NCBI RefSeq assembly: GCF_018638295.1
Contig: NZ_JABTTS010000012.1
Location: 62,001-126,000 of the forward strand
Length of the DNA stretch: 64,000 nucleotides
Origin: Streptomyces sp. CHD11
GTDB taxonomy: Bacteria; Actinomycetota; Actinomycetes; Streptomycetales; Streptomycetaceae
Direction: 5' to 3'
Made by a program: the position numbers and the translations under genes. Within the stretch, counting starts at the first letter, position 1; every line of letters starts with the position of its first letter. The notes below the pieces were generated by a model, which saw only the letters and a list, made by a program, of their open reading frames with translations, did not search any database and was not told the DNA's origin. This document shows, in pieces, positions 42,793 through 50,517 of the stretch.

Positions 42793-44418
42793 GTGGACCC
42801 GGTGATCATCGTCGGAGCGGGGCCCGTCGGGCTCACGCTCGCACTGGCGCTGGCACGCCAGGAGGTGCCCTGTGTGGTCCTCGACGAAGGTCCGGGCAAG
42901 GACGAGCCCCGTCCGGCGCGCACCGTCGTCCTGCGCGAGGACACCGCCGCGCTCATCGAGCGGCTGACCGGCGTACCGCTCGCGCACGCCGGTGTCCGTT
43001 GGGCCGGATGGCGGTCGGTGCGGCGCAAGCAGGTGATGTGCGAGGTGACCTTCGGCGACGCCGATCCCGCTCCCGTGCACATCGCCCAGCACGTCCTGAC
43101 GGACGCCCTGCGCACGGCTCTGGCCGGCGAGCGGCTCGTGAGGACCGCCGTGGAGAGCCGGCTGGACACCATAGAGCAGGAACCGTCGGGCGTCACCGCC
43201 CACACCCGCGGCGCGGCGGGCACCTGGTGGCGCGGCAGCTATCTGGTCGGCTGCGACGGGCCGCGCTCGACCGTGCGCAAACTCCAGGACATCCGCTTCC
43301 CCGGACGCACCGCGGTGGAGCGTCACGCCGTGGCCGCCCTGCGCACCGAGCTTCCCTGGTACGAGGAGGCGCTGCTGCACCGCCAGCCGCCCTGGCGTGT
43401 GTCCGGGCCCTCGGCCGGGGAGATCACCGCGCGGCCGCTGCCGGACGACGTGTGGCGGCTGGACTGGCTGCTGCCGCCGGGCAAGGACCTGGTCACGCCC
43501 GAACTGCTGCTGGCCCGCGTCCGGGAGACGCTGGCCGGCTGGGGCGGCGGCCCCACCCCGCCCTACGAACTGCTGGACACCGGGGTCCACACCGTGCACC
43601 ACCGGCTGGCCCGGCGCTGGCGGGCCGACCGGGTGTTCCTCGCCGGGGACGCGGCCCATCTGCTCGGCACGCTGGGCACGCACGGGCTGGACGAAGGGCT
43701 CCGTGACGCGGACAACCTGGCCTGGAAGCTGGCGCTGGCCTGGCACCACGGTCCGCACGAGGCACTGCTCGACAGTTACCAGACCGAGCGCCGCGCGATC
43801 GTCGCCGCCCGGCTGCGCGCCGCTGACCAGGCGCTGCCGCTGCTGCGCGGCGGTGGCGTGCTGCGCGCCTACGTTCCCGGCTCCGCGCGGGGACACGACA
43901 CGCTGCTGACAGACGGCCACCTGGGGCGGGGCGCTCTGGGTGCGCCGGGGTCGTACGCCGCCTCGCCGCTCGCACCCGGCCCGCTCGCGGGCGACGCGCC
44001 GGTCGGGACGGTGCCGGGGGAGGCGGTGACGGATGTGCGGGTCACGGCGGAGGACGGCACGTTCGTCCGGCTGCGGGACCGGCTCGGCCGGGGTGCCCTG
44101 CTGGTGGTGCTGATCGCTCCGGGTACGGGTGTGTGGGAGCGACGGCACTGGGTCTCCGCCGGGATCATGCCCCGGCTGGCGGCTGCCGTCTCGGCGCTGC
44201 CGCACCCCGCCGAGCTGCTGGTGGCCGAGAGCTACCCGGGGGCGGCGGCCCACACCGTGCTGCTGGTGCGCCCCGACGGCCATCTGGTGGCGGCCCTGAG
44301 CGGGGTCCGTCCGGCGGATCTGTACACGGCGGCGGAGGCGGTGCTCGGCGGGCCGGCCGCGGAGGAGGCCGGGGAAGGCGCGAGTGCGACGGCCGACGCG
44401 GGGGCGGGCTCGCGCTGA
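42793..44418 (+). CDS. FAD-dependent monooxygenase (PHBH-type)
   Basis: A 541-residue aromatic-hydroxylase-like flavoprotein. It begins with the FAD-binding GAGPVGLTLALALARQ motif, has GCDGPRSTVRK (DG motif) around residue 160, and the FAD-ribityl GD motif FLAGDAAHLLGTLGTHGLDEG. The C-terminal region (about 400-520) is a thioredoxin-like domain seen in phenol hydroxylase-type members. The GTG at 42793 follows a G-rich run; an upstream in-frame start at 42703 is possible but would add a non-conserved leader. Substrate unknown. Confidence 0.85.
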   Translation: MDPVIIVGAGPVGLTLALALARQEVPCVVLDEGPGKDEPRPARTVVLREDTAALIERLTGVPLAHAGVRWAGWRSVRRKQVMCEVTFGDADPAPVHIAQHVLTDALRTALAGERLVRTAVESRLDTIEQEPSGVTAHTRGAAGTWWRGSYLVGCDGPRSTVRKLQDIRFPGRTAVERHAVAALRTELPWYEEALLHRQPPWRVSGPSAGEITARPLPDDVWRLDWLLPPGKDLVTPELLLARVRETLAGWGGGPTPPYELLDTGVHTVHHRLARRWRADRVFLAGDAAHLLGTLGTHGLDEGLRDADNLAWKLALAWHHGPHEALLDSYQTERRAIVAARLRAADQALPLLRGGGVLRAYVPGSARGHDTLLTDGHLGRGALGAPGSYAASPLAPGPLAGDAPVGTVPGEAVTDVRVTAEDGTFVRLRDRLGRGALLVVLIAPGTGVWERRHWVSAGIMPRLAAAVSALPHPAELLVAESYPGAAAHTVLLVRPDGHLVAALSGVRPADLYTAAEAVLGGPAAEEAGEGASATADAGAGSR

Positions 44419-44709
44419 CTGCACCGGGCCACCGACCTGGTGAGCGGCTTCCATGCCTGACGTGGGGCGGGACTGCCGGTGCGGCCTGCGCCGCCTGCAC
44501 AGGTCTGCTGCGGGCGGTGCTCGGGGGTGGTACGCCGGTGGGCACGGTCCGGTTCACCGGGCCGGTCGTTCACGCGGACGCCGAGCGGGCCGGTGGCACG
44601 CCGGCTCCGGGCGGTACGGGGCCCTGCGGGGTGGCATGGGCGGTGGGGCCGGCGGGCCTGGCCGGAGCACCCGGCGCGAGCACGCGGCGCGGCCACGTTC
44701 CCCGTCGGC

Positions 44710-45495
44710 TCACTCGTCGCCGAGGAACTCCGTGTCCTCGCCCTCCTGCTCCAGTGCCTGCCGGACCACGCGCAGGGCCAGGCCCTCGGAGTAGCCCTTG
44801 CGGGCGAGCATGCCCGCGAGGCGGCGCAGGCGCTTGTCGCGGTCGAGGCCGCGGGTGGCTCGCAGTTTGCGGGCGACCAGTTCGCGCGCGGTCTCCTCCT
44901 CCTGCTCGGCGTCGAGCCGGGAGACGGCCGCGTCGATCAGCGTGGGGTCGACGCCCTTGGTGCGCAGCTCCCGGGCGAGCGCGCGCCGGGCCAGTCCCCG
45001 GCCGTGGTGCCGGGAATCCACCCAGGCGTCCGCGAACGCGCTGTCGTCGATCAGTCCGACCTCCTCGAACCGGGAGAGCACCTCCTGCGCCGCCTCGTCG
45101 GGGATCTCCCGCTTGCGCAGCGCGTCGGCGAGCTGCTTCCGGGTGCGCGGGGTCCCGGTCAGCAGGCGCAGACAGATGGCCCGCGCCCGCTCGACCGGGT
45201 CCCCCGAAGGCTCCTCCCGCTCCGCCCTCGACTCGGAGGAGGTGCCCCCGTCCGCCGCGGCCGCCTCGCCGAAGGTCCGGCGACTGCGCCCGCGTCCACC
45301 GCGCGGCCCGCCGTCACGCGAGCCGCCCGCCCGTGCGCCATGGCCGCGCCGCCGGCCCCCGCCGGAGTCCGCGCCCTCGAGGCCGCCCTCCCCCGTGCTG
45401 TCGTCGTACGCCGCGTCACCGCTTCCGATGCCCCTCCCCCGTGAGGCACCGGAAGCGTCGAACTCGTACTCGGCCCAGTCGGTTCGTCGGGTCAC
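44710..45495 (-). CDS. recX: Regulatory protein RecX
   Basis: Binds RecA and limits its filament growth. The 261-residue product has a disordered Gly/Arg/Ser-rich N-terminal third (about 1-95, GGRRRGHGARAGG) not found in most RecX proteins, then the three-helix RecX repeats (RARAICLRLLTGTPRTRKQLADAL, AFADAWVDSRHHGRGLARRAL, GMLARKGYSEGLALRVV). GTG at 45495 lies 3 bp after the recA stop, so the two are co-transcribed. The 291 bp after it (44419-44709) hold no clear gene. Confidence 0.94.
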   Translation of the reverse strand: MTRRTDWAEYEFDASGASRGRGIGSGDAAYDDSTGEGGLEGADSGGGRRRGHGARAGGSRDGGPRGGRGRSRRTFGEAAAADGGTSSESRAEREEPSGDPVERARAICLRLLTGTPRTRKQLADALRKREIPDEAAQEVLSRFEEVGLIDDSAFADAWVDSRHHGRGLARRALARELRTKGVDPTLIDAAVSRLDAEQEEETARELVARKLRATRGLDRDKRLRRLAGMLARKGYSEGLALRVVRQALEQEGEDTEFLGDE

Positions 45496-45498
45496 GGG

Positions 45499-46629
45499 TC
45501 AGCTCTTGGCCGCCGCGGCCCTGGACTTGGAGGCCTTCGCCGCCGGGGCCGGGGCCGGGGCCGGTACCGCGGCCGGCTCGGTGGCAGCGGTGCCCGCCGC
45601 GTCCGCGCCCGCCTCGGCGGCGGGCTCCTCGGCCTGTACGCCGACGCCCAGCTTCTTCAGGATCTTCTTCTCGATCTCGTTGGCGAGGTCGGGGTTGTCC
45701 TTCAGGAAGTTGCGGGCGTTCTCCTTGCCCTGGCCGAGCTGGTCGCCCTCGTAGGTGTACCAGGCGCCGGCCTTGCGGACGAAGCCGTGCTCCACGCCCA
45801 TGTCGATCAGGCCGCCCTCGCGGCTGATGCCGTGGCCGTAGAGGATGTCGAACTCGGCCTGCTTGAAGGGCGGCGCCACCTTGTTCTTGACGACCTTGAC
45901 GCGCGTGCGGTTGCCGACCGCGTCGGTTCCGTCCTTGAGGGTCTCGATACGCCGGATGTCGAGGCGCACCGAGGCGTAGAACTTCAGCGCGCGGCCACCG
46001 GTCGTGGTCTCCGGGGAGCCGAACATCACGCCGATCTTCTCGCGGAGCTGGTTGATGAAGATCGCGGTGGTCTTGGACTGGTTGAGCGCGCTGGTGATCT
46101 TCCGCAGGGCCTGGCTCATCAGACGGGCCTGCAGACCGACGTGGCTGTCGCCCATCTCGCCCTCGATCTCCGCGCGCGGGACGAGCGCCGCGACGGAGTC
46201 GATGACGATGAGGTCGAGGGCGCCGGAGCGGACCAGCATGTCCACGATCTCCAGGGCCTGCTCGCCGTTGTCCGGCTGGGACAGGATCAGGTTGTCGATG
46301 TCGACGCCGAGCTTCTTCGCGTACTCGGGGTCGAGGGCGTGCTCCGCGTCCACGAAGGCGACCTGGCCGCCGGCCTTCTGCGCGTTCGCCACCGCGTGCA
46401 GGGTCAGGGTCGTCTTACCGGAGGACTCCGGTCCGTAGACCTCCACCACACGGCCGCGCGGCAGACCGCCGACGCCGAGGGCCACGTCGAGCGCGGTCGA
46501 CCCGGTCGGGATGACCTCGATGGGCTCCTTCGTCCGGTCACCCATGCGCATGACCGCGCCCTTGCCGAATTGCCGTTCAATCTGTGCGAGCGCGGCGTCG
46601 AGCGCCTTCTCGCGGTCGGTTCCTGCCAT
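45499..46629 (-). CDS. recA: Recombinase RecA
   Basis: Strand-exchange protein and coprotease for LexA. The 376-residue product has Walker A GPESSGKT, DAEHALDPEYAKKLG, VIDSVAALVP (Walker B) and loop 2 region VMFGSPETTTGGRALKFY. The C-terminal tail after about 330 is the Ala/Pro/Lys-rich extension typical of Streptomyces RecA. ATG at 46629 with GGTGGA upstream is the conventional start; the frame opens further but without conserved sequence. An SOS box lies upstream and recX follows. Confidence 0.97.
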   Translation of the reverse strand: MAGTDREKALDAALAQIERQFGKGAVMRMGDRTKEPIEVIPTGSTALDVALGVGGLPRGRVVEVYGPESSGKTTLTLHAVANAQKAGGQVAFVDAEHALDPEYAKKLGVDIDNLILSQPDNGEQALEIVDMLVRSGALDLIVIDSVAALVPRAEIEGEMGDSHVGLQARLMSQALRKITSALNQSKTTAIFINQLREKIGVMFGSPETTTGGRALKFYASVRLDIRRIETLKDGTDAVGNRTRVKVVKNKVAPPFKQAEFDILYGHGISREGGLIDMGVEHGFVRKAGAWYTYEGDQLGQGKENARNFLKDNPDLANEIEKKILKKLGVGVQAEEPAAEAGADAAGTAATEPAAVPAPAPAPAAKASKSRAAAAKS

Positions 46630-46794
46630 GGGTTCCACCCGGTTTGCTTGAGTCGATCGCTTCACGTCAAAGACGCTAACGCCTGCCACTGACAACGCGC
46701 CCCGACGCACGTCCGGCCTGTGGATAACGTGGATGCATTTCTGTGTGAACCGGGACAGAGCACCCGCCGTTGAGCCTCACCGGCCCTCCCATAA

Positions 46795-46807
46795 GAATGG
46801 ATGTTCG
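46795..46807 (-). promoter_or_regulatory. SOS box upstream of recA
   Basis: On the minus strand CGAACATCCATTC matches the CGAAC-N4-GTTCG LexA site with a degenerate right half. It lies 166-178 bp upstream of recA, between it and the divergently-placed end of the AI-2E gene, in the recA promoter region. Confidence 0.72.
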
Positions 46808-46857
46808 ATTTGCATGTCAAGCCACGCCACGCCGGGCCCCACGGGCGGCGGTCTGCC

Positions 46858-48120
46858 TCAGGAGACCCCGGTGTCACCGTCGCGTGGGCGCGGCACGCCG
46901 GGCCGCCGGGCCCACAGGCGGCGGACCCGGGTGAACGCTCCCCGCTCGCCCCCGGGGCCGCGGTGGCCGAGCACCCGGGGGTCGTCCGTGACGTCGTACC
47001 GCCTCACGTACGCACCGAGGAACGCCTGGAGGGTGGCGACGGCGGGGATGGCGATCAGCGCGCCGACGGCACCCAGCAGCGCGGTGCCCGCGACGACCGA
47101 CCCGAAGGCGACCGCCGGGTGGATGTCGACCGTCCTGGAGGTCAGCTTGGGCTGGAGCACGTAGTTCTCGAACTGCTGGTAGATCACCACGAAGATCAGC
47201 ACCCACAGCGCGTACCAGGGCGCGACCGTGAAGGCGATCAGCATCGGCAGGGCGCCCGCCAGATACGTGCCGATGGTGGGGATGAACTGCGACACCAGGC
47301 CGACCCACACGGCCAGCACGGGCGCGTAGGGCACCTCGAGGAACTCCAGCAGGACGTAGTGCGCGGAGCCGGAGACGAGGGCCATGAGTCCGCGCGAGTA
47401 CAGATAGCCGCCGGTCTTGATCACAGCGATCTCCCAGGCGCGCAGCACCTCCGCCTGCCGTGCGGGCGGCAGCATGGAGCAGACGGTGCGCCGCAGCCGG
47501 GGCCCGTCCGCCGCGAAGTAGAACGAGAACAGGCCGACGGTCAGCAGCTGGAAGAGACCGCCGAGGACCTGGGCGGAGACGTCGAGCACACCGGTGGCGC
47601 TGTTCTGGACGTAGTTGCGCAGCCAGTCGGAGCGCAGCAGGCCCTCCTGGATGTCCACCCGCCGCAGCTCGGTGTGGAAGTGCGCGTTGACCCAGTTGAT
47701 CACGGAGTCGAGGTATTCGGGGAAATCCTCGACGATCTTGACGATCTGTCCGGCCAGCATGGACCCCAGCAGCGTGACGAAACCCGCCGACGCGACCAGG
47801 ATGCCCAGGAAGACGAGGAAGGTGCCCAGACCCCGGCGCACCCCGCGCGCCGCCATCCAGCTCACCGCGGGCTCGACGGCGAGCGCCAGGAAGAACGCGA
47901 TGAGGATGTTCAGCAGCAGGCCGGTGAGCTGGTGAAAGGCCCAGCTGCCCAGCTGGAACACGGCGACCAGCGCGAGCGCCAGCACCATCGCGCGCGGAAG
48001 CCACCCCGGCATCCGGGCTCCGGGCCTGGCCGTGGGGTCCACCGGAGGACCGGCGGGCGAAGGCGCGCCGGGCAGAGTGGGTTGCTGGGCCGCCGGCCCG
48101 GTCTCGTCAGTGGATGCCAC
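46858..48120 (-). CDS. AI-2E family transporter (PerM/YdiK-like)
   Basis: A 420-residue membrane protein of the AI-2 exporter superfamily with about eight spans. The N-terminal 35 residues are disordered. Conserved features include LLLNILIAFFLALAVEPAVSW, the extracytoplasmic VNAHFHTELRRVD loop and the C-terminal FIPTIGTYLAGALPMLIAF and QFENYVLQPKLTSRTVDIHP. Substrate in Streptomyces is unknown. It precedes recA by 228 bp on the same strand. Confidence 0.9.
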   Translation of the reverse strand: MASTDETGPAAQQPTLPGAPSPAGPPVDPTARPGARMPGWLPRAMVLALALVAVFQLGSWAFHQLTGLLLNILIAFFLALAVEPAVSWMAARGVRRGLGTFLVFLGILVASAGFVTLLGSMLAGQIVKIVEDFPEYLDSVINWVNAHFHTELRRVDIQEGLLRSDWLRNYVQNSATGVLDVSAQVLGGLFQLLTVGLFSFYFAADGPRLRRTVCSMLPPARQAEVLRAWEIAVIKTGGYLYSRGLMALVSGSAHYVLLEFLEVPYAPVLAVWVGLVSQFIPTIGTYLAGALPMLIAFTVAPWYALWVLIFVVIYQQFENYVLQPKLTSRTVDIHPAVAFGSVVAGTALLGAVGALIAIPAVATLQAFLGAYVRRYDVTDDPRVLGHRGPGGERGAFTRVRRLWARRPGVPRPRDGDTGVS

Positions 48121-48178
48121 GGCCCAAGTCTCACCTACGCCGACGGCCGTGTCCGCCTCCGGGCGGACACTGTGACCA

Positions 48179-48373
48179 TCAGCGCTTCGACCGGGGGACG
48201 TCCATCACCGTGCAGATCACCTGCCAGACGTCCTTGGCGTCCCAGCCGGCCGCCAGCGCCTCGTGCACTGTGCGCCCGCCGAGTTCGGACATGACATGGT
48301 CGCGCGCGAAGGTGTCGGCGTACCCCGCGCCGAAGTGCTCCGCCATCCGCTCCCAGAAAACCGTCAACCGCAT
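48179..48373 (-). CDS. DUF3046 small protein
   Basis: A 64-residue protein conserved next to recA in actinobacteria: MRLTVFWERMAEHFGAGYA, then SELGGRTVHEALAAGWDAKDVW. The role is unknown; an association with DNA repair is inferred only from the neighbourhood. Confidence 0.88.
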   Translation of the reverse strand: MRLTVFWERMAEHFGAGYADTFARDHVMSELGGRTVHEALAAGWDAKDVWQVICTVMDVPRSKR

Positions 48374-48495
48374 GCCCCCAGTATCCCGCCCGTGGGGGTG
48401 GCCCCCGGCCACGCGCACCGGGTGCCCGCCCCGTGCCCGCCCGTGTCCACCGCCGGCACCCGGTGCGCCGCACCGACGGGCACCGCGCGGCCGTG

Positions 48496-48804
48496 TCACC
48501 CGCCCAGCGCCCGCACCCCCGCCGTCACGACGACGGCCGCGGCCACCACGAGCAGGAACGGGGCACGCAGCAGCAGCGCCACCGCCGCGGCCGCGACTCC
48601 GGCCGCACGGGCGTCCAGGACCACGGCCTGCCCGTCGGAGAAGGTCTGCTGGGCGGTCAGGGCGGCGAGCAGGGCGACCGGGAGCAGCGCGGCGAGCCGC
48701 CGGACGAGAGGCCGTTCCAGGACTCCGGCGGGCACCAGCAGCCCCGCGAGCTTCACGGCATAGCAGCCGACGACGGTGACACCGATCGCGATCCAGATGT
48801 TCAA
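48496..48804 (-). CDS. azlD: AzlD-family membrane protein
   Basis: A 102-residue small membrane partner of AzlC. Its three hydrophobic segments (NIWIAIGVTVVGCYAV, RLAALLPVALLAALTA, FLLVVAAAVVVTAG) match AzlD. It forms with AzlC a branched-chain amino acid efflux pair. Its start overlaps the azlC stop by 4 bp. Confidence 0.87.
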   Translation of the reverse strand: MNIWIAIGVTVVGCYAVKLAGLLVPAGVLERPLVRRLAALLPVALLAALTAQQTFSDGQAVVLDARAAGVAAAAVALLLRAPFLLVVAAAVVVTAGVRALGG

Positions 48805-49559
48805 CGGTTCTCCCCCGGTGCGTCACCACGCGACGCGCGCCCGCGGCCGCGCGCCCACAGGACTGCCGGGGCCGCGAGCGCGGCCACCAGGACCGGCACT
48901 CCGGCCGGCAGGACGGGCAGCAGACCGAGCCCCAGGAGAACGGCGAGCCCGGCGACGGCCCGCTCGGTGCCGGTCCGCAGCATCGGGGCGAGCAGCGCCA
49001 GGAACACCGCGGGACCGGCCGCGTCCAGCCCCCACGCGTCGGTGTCCCCGATCGCCTCCGCGCCCAGGGCGCCGAGCAGCGTGGTCAGGTTCCACAGGAG
49101 GTACAGGCTGAGCCCGGTCACCACGAACCCGATGCGCGCACTGCGCCGGGTGGGCTGGGCGAGCGACACGGCGGCCGTCTCGTCGATGACCCACTGCGCG
49201 GCGAACGGACGCACCGCGCGCGGCAGCGCCAGCAACTGCGACAGGCGCAGCCCGTAGAAGGCGTTGCGCACCCCCAGGAAGAACGCGCCCGCGGCCGCGG
49301 TGAACGGACCCCCGCCGGCGGCCAGCGCGCCCACCAGCGCGAACTGGGAGGCGCCGGTGAACACCAGCAGGCTGAGCACACAGGTCTGGAGCAGGGTGAG
49401 CCCACTGCCGGCCGAGGTCACTCCGAAGGCGAACCCCGAGAGTCCGACGGCGATCCCGACGCCGAGGGCGTCCCGTACGACGGCGCTGTCGGGTTTCCCT
49501 CCCGCGCCGTCCCGTCCGTCCTGTACATCCGCGCATCGCGCTGTTCGTTCCGCTGCCAC
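48801..49559 (-). CDS. azlC: AzlC-family branched-chain amino acid exporter
   Basis: A 252-residue AzlC protein with the conserved GVTSAGSGLTLLQTCVLSLLVFTGASQFA and GAFFLGVRNAFYGL motifs and the C-terminal spans. The GTG start at 49559 lies 142 bp inside the 3' end of the AraC gene, in another frame; no clear later start exists. An AraC-type regulator directly upstream suggests that it controls this exporter. Confidence 0.85.
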   Translation of the reverse strand: MAAERTARCADVQDGRDGAGGKPDSAVVRDALGVGIAVGLSGFAFGVTSAGSGLTLLQTCVLSLLVFTGASQFALVGALAAGGGPFTAAAGAFFLGVRNAFYGLRLSQLLALPRAVRPFAAQWVIDETAAVSLAQPTRRSARIGFVVTGLSLYLLWNLTTLLGALGAEAIGDTDAWGLDAAGPAVFLALLAPMLRTGTERAVAGLAVLLGLGLLPVLPAGVPVLVAALAAPAVLWARGRGRASRGDAPGENR

Positions 49560-50425
49560 GCCCCGGACGGTACGAGAAGGCCGGGACCCGCGTCTTGTAC
49601 GTTCTTGCGCTCGCGCTGATAGGAGCCCGGGGGCACTCCGACGATCCGGCTGAAGTGCCGGTTCAGATGCGGCTGGTCGGTGAACCCGACGGTGAGGGCC
49701 GCCTGCGCCGGCGCCGTCCCCGCGTCCAGCAGCCGCCGTGCCCGCCGCACCCGCGCGTCGGTGAGCCAGGTGTGCGGCGGCATCCCGTAGGTGTCACGGA
49801 ACGCGCGCAGCAGGGCGAACGGGCCGGTGCCGAGTTCCGCGGCCAGCCGCTCCAGCGTCGGCGGCGCGGCCATCCGCTCCTCCAGCACCGCCCGCGCCCG
49901 TGCCGCGAGACGGGCGCCCGCCGTACGGACCTCACGCCGGGGCAGCGTCCCGCCGTTCAGCCGCAGCAGCCGCGTCACCGCGACCCGGAGCAGCGTGTCG
50001 GCGGCGAGCGCGTTGCCCTCGTCGGTGGCCCGCAACACCTGGTGCACCAGCCGGACGGTGTACGGGTCGTCGAGGACGGGCGTCGCGAACCCCGGCGCGC
50101 CGCGCAGTGTGGTGGTCTCGGCGGCGATAGCGGCCACCACCCCGGGCGACGGGTACACCGCCCCGTACCGCCATCCCTCGGGGACGCCCGCCCGGCCGGT
50201 GTGCGGGGTGTCCGGGTTCACCAGCGCGAGGGAACCGGCACCCGCGTACTGGTCGCCCGCACCGTGGTGGAAGACCTCCACCCCGTCGGCGATGGCGGCG
50301 ATCACGAAGTGCTCGTGGGTGTGCCGGACGAACGTCTTCCGCACGTAGCGGGCACGCAGCAGATCGACACCGGGCAGTTCGTCGTACTGCCAGTGCCGCG
50401 CACGCTCCTTCCGCTGGTCAGCCAT
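49418..50425 (-). CDS. AraC-family transcriptional regulator
   Basis: A 335-residue regulator. The N-terminal cupin-like AraC ligand domain (RHTHEHFVIAAIADGVEVFHHGAG, ALVNPDTPHTGR) is followed by two helix-turn-helix motifs (TLERLAAELGTGPFALLRAFR, AALTVGFTDQPHLNRHFSRIVGVPP). The end of the protein (after QRERKN) is a low-complexity Ser/Gly/Pro tail whose coding overlaps azlC for 142 bp. It diverges from lhr and probably regulates azlC-azlD. Effector unknown. Confidence 0.88.
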   Translation of the reverse strand: MADQRKERARHWQYDELPGVDLLRARYVRKTFVRHTHEHFVIAAIADGVEVFHHGAGDQYAGAGSLALVNPDTPHTGRAGVPEGWRYGAVYPSPGVVAAIAAETTTLRGAPGFATPVLDDPYTVRLVHQVLRATDEGNALAADTLLRVAVTRLLRLNGGTLPRREVRTAGARLAARARAVLEERMAAPPTLERLAAELGTGPFALLRAFRDTYGMPPHTWLTDARVRRARRLLDAGTAPAQAALTVGFTDQPHLNRHFSRIVGVPPGSYQRERKNVQDAGPGLLVPSGAWQRNEQRDARMYRTDGTAREGNPTAPSYGTPSASGSPSDSRGSPSE

Positions 50426-50517
50426 ACGGCCATTGTCACGCGGTCCCCGTCGCCTGCGCCGGGCGCCCACCGCCCGGCTCGGCGCCGATTGTCAGTGACC
50501 GGGTGCACGATGGACGC

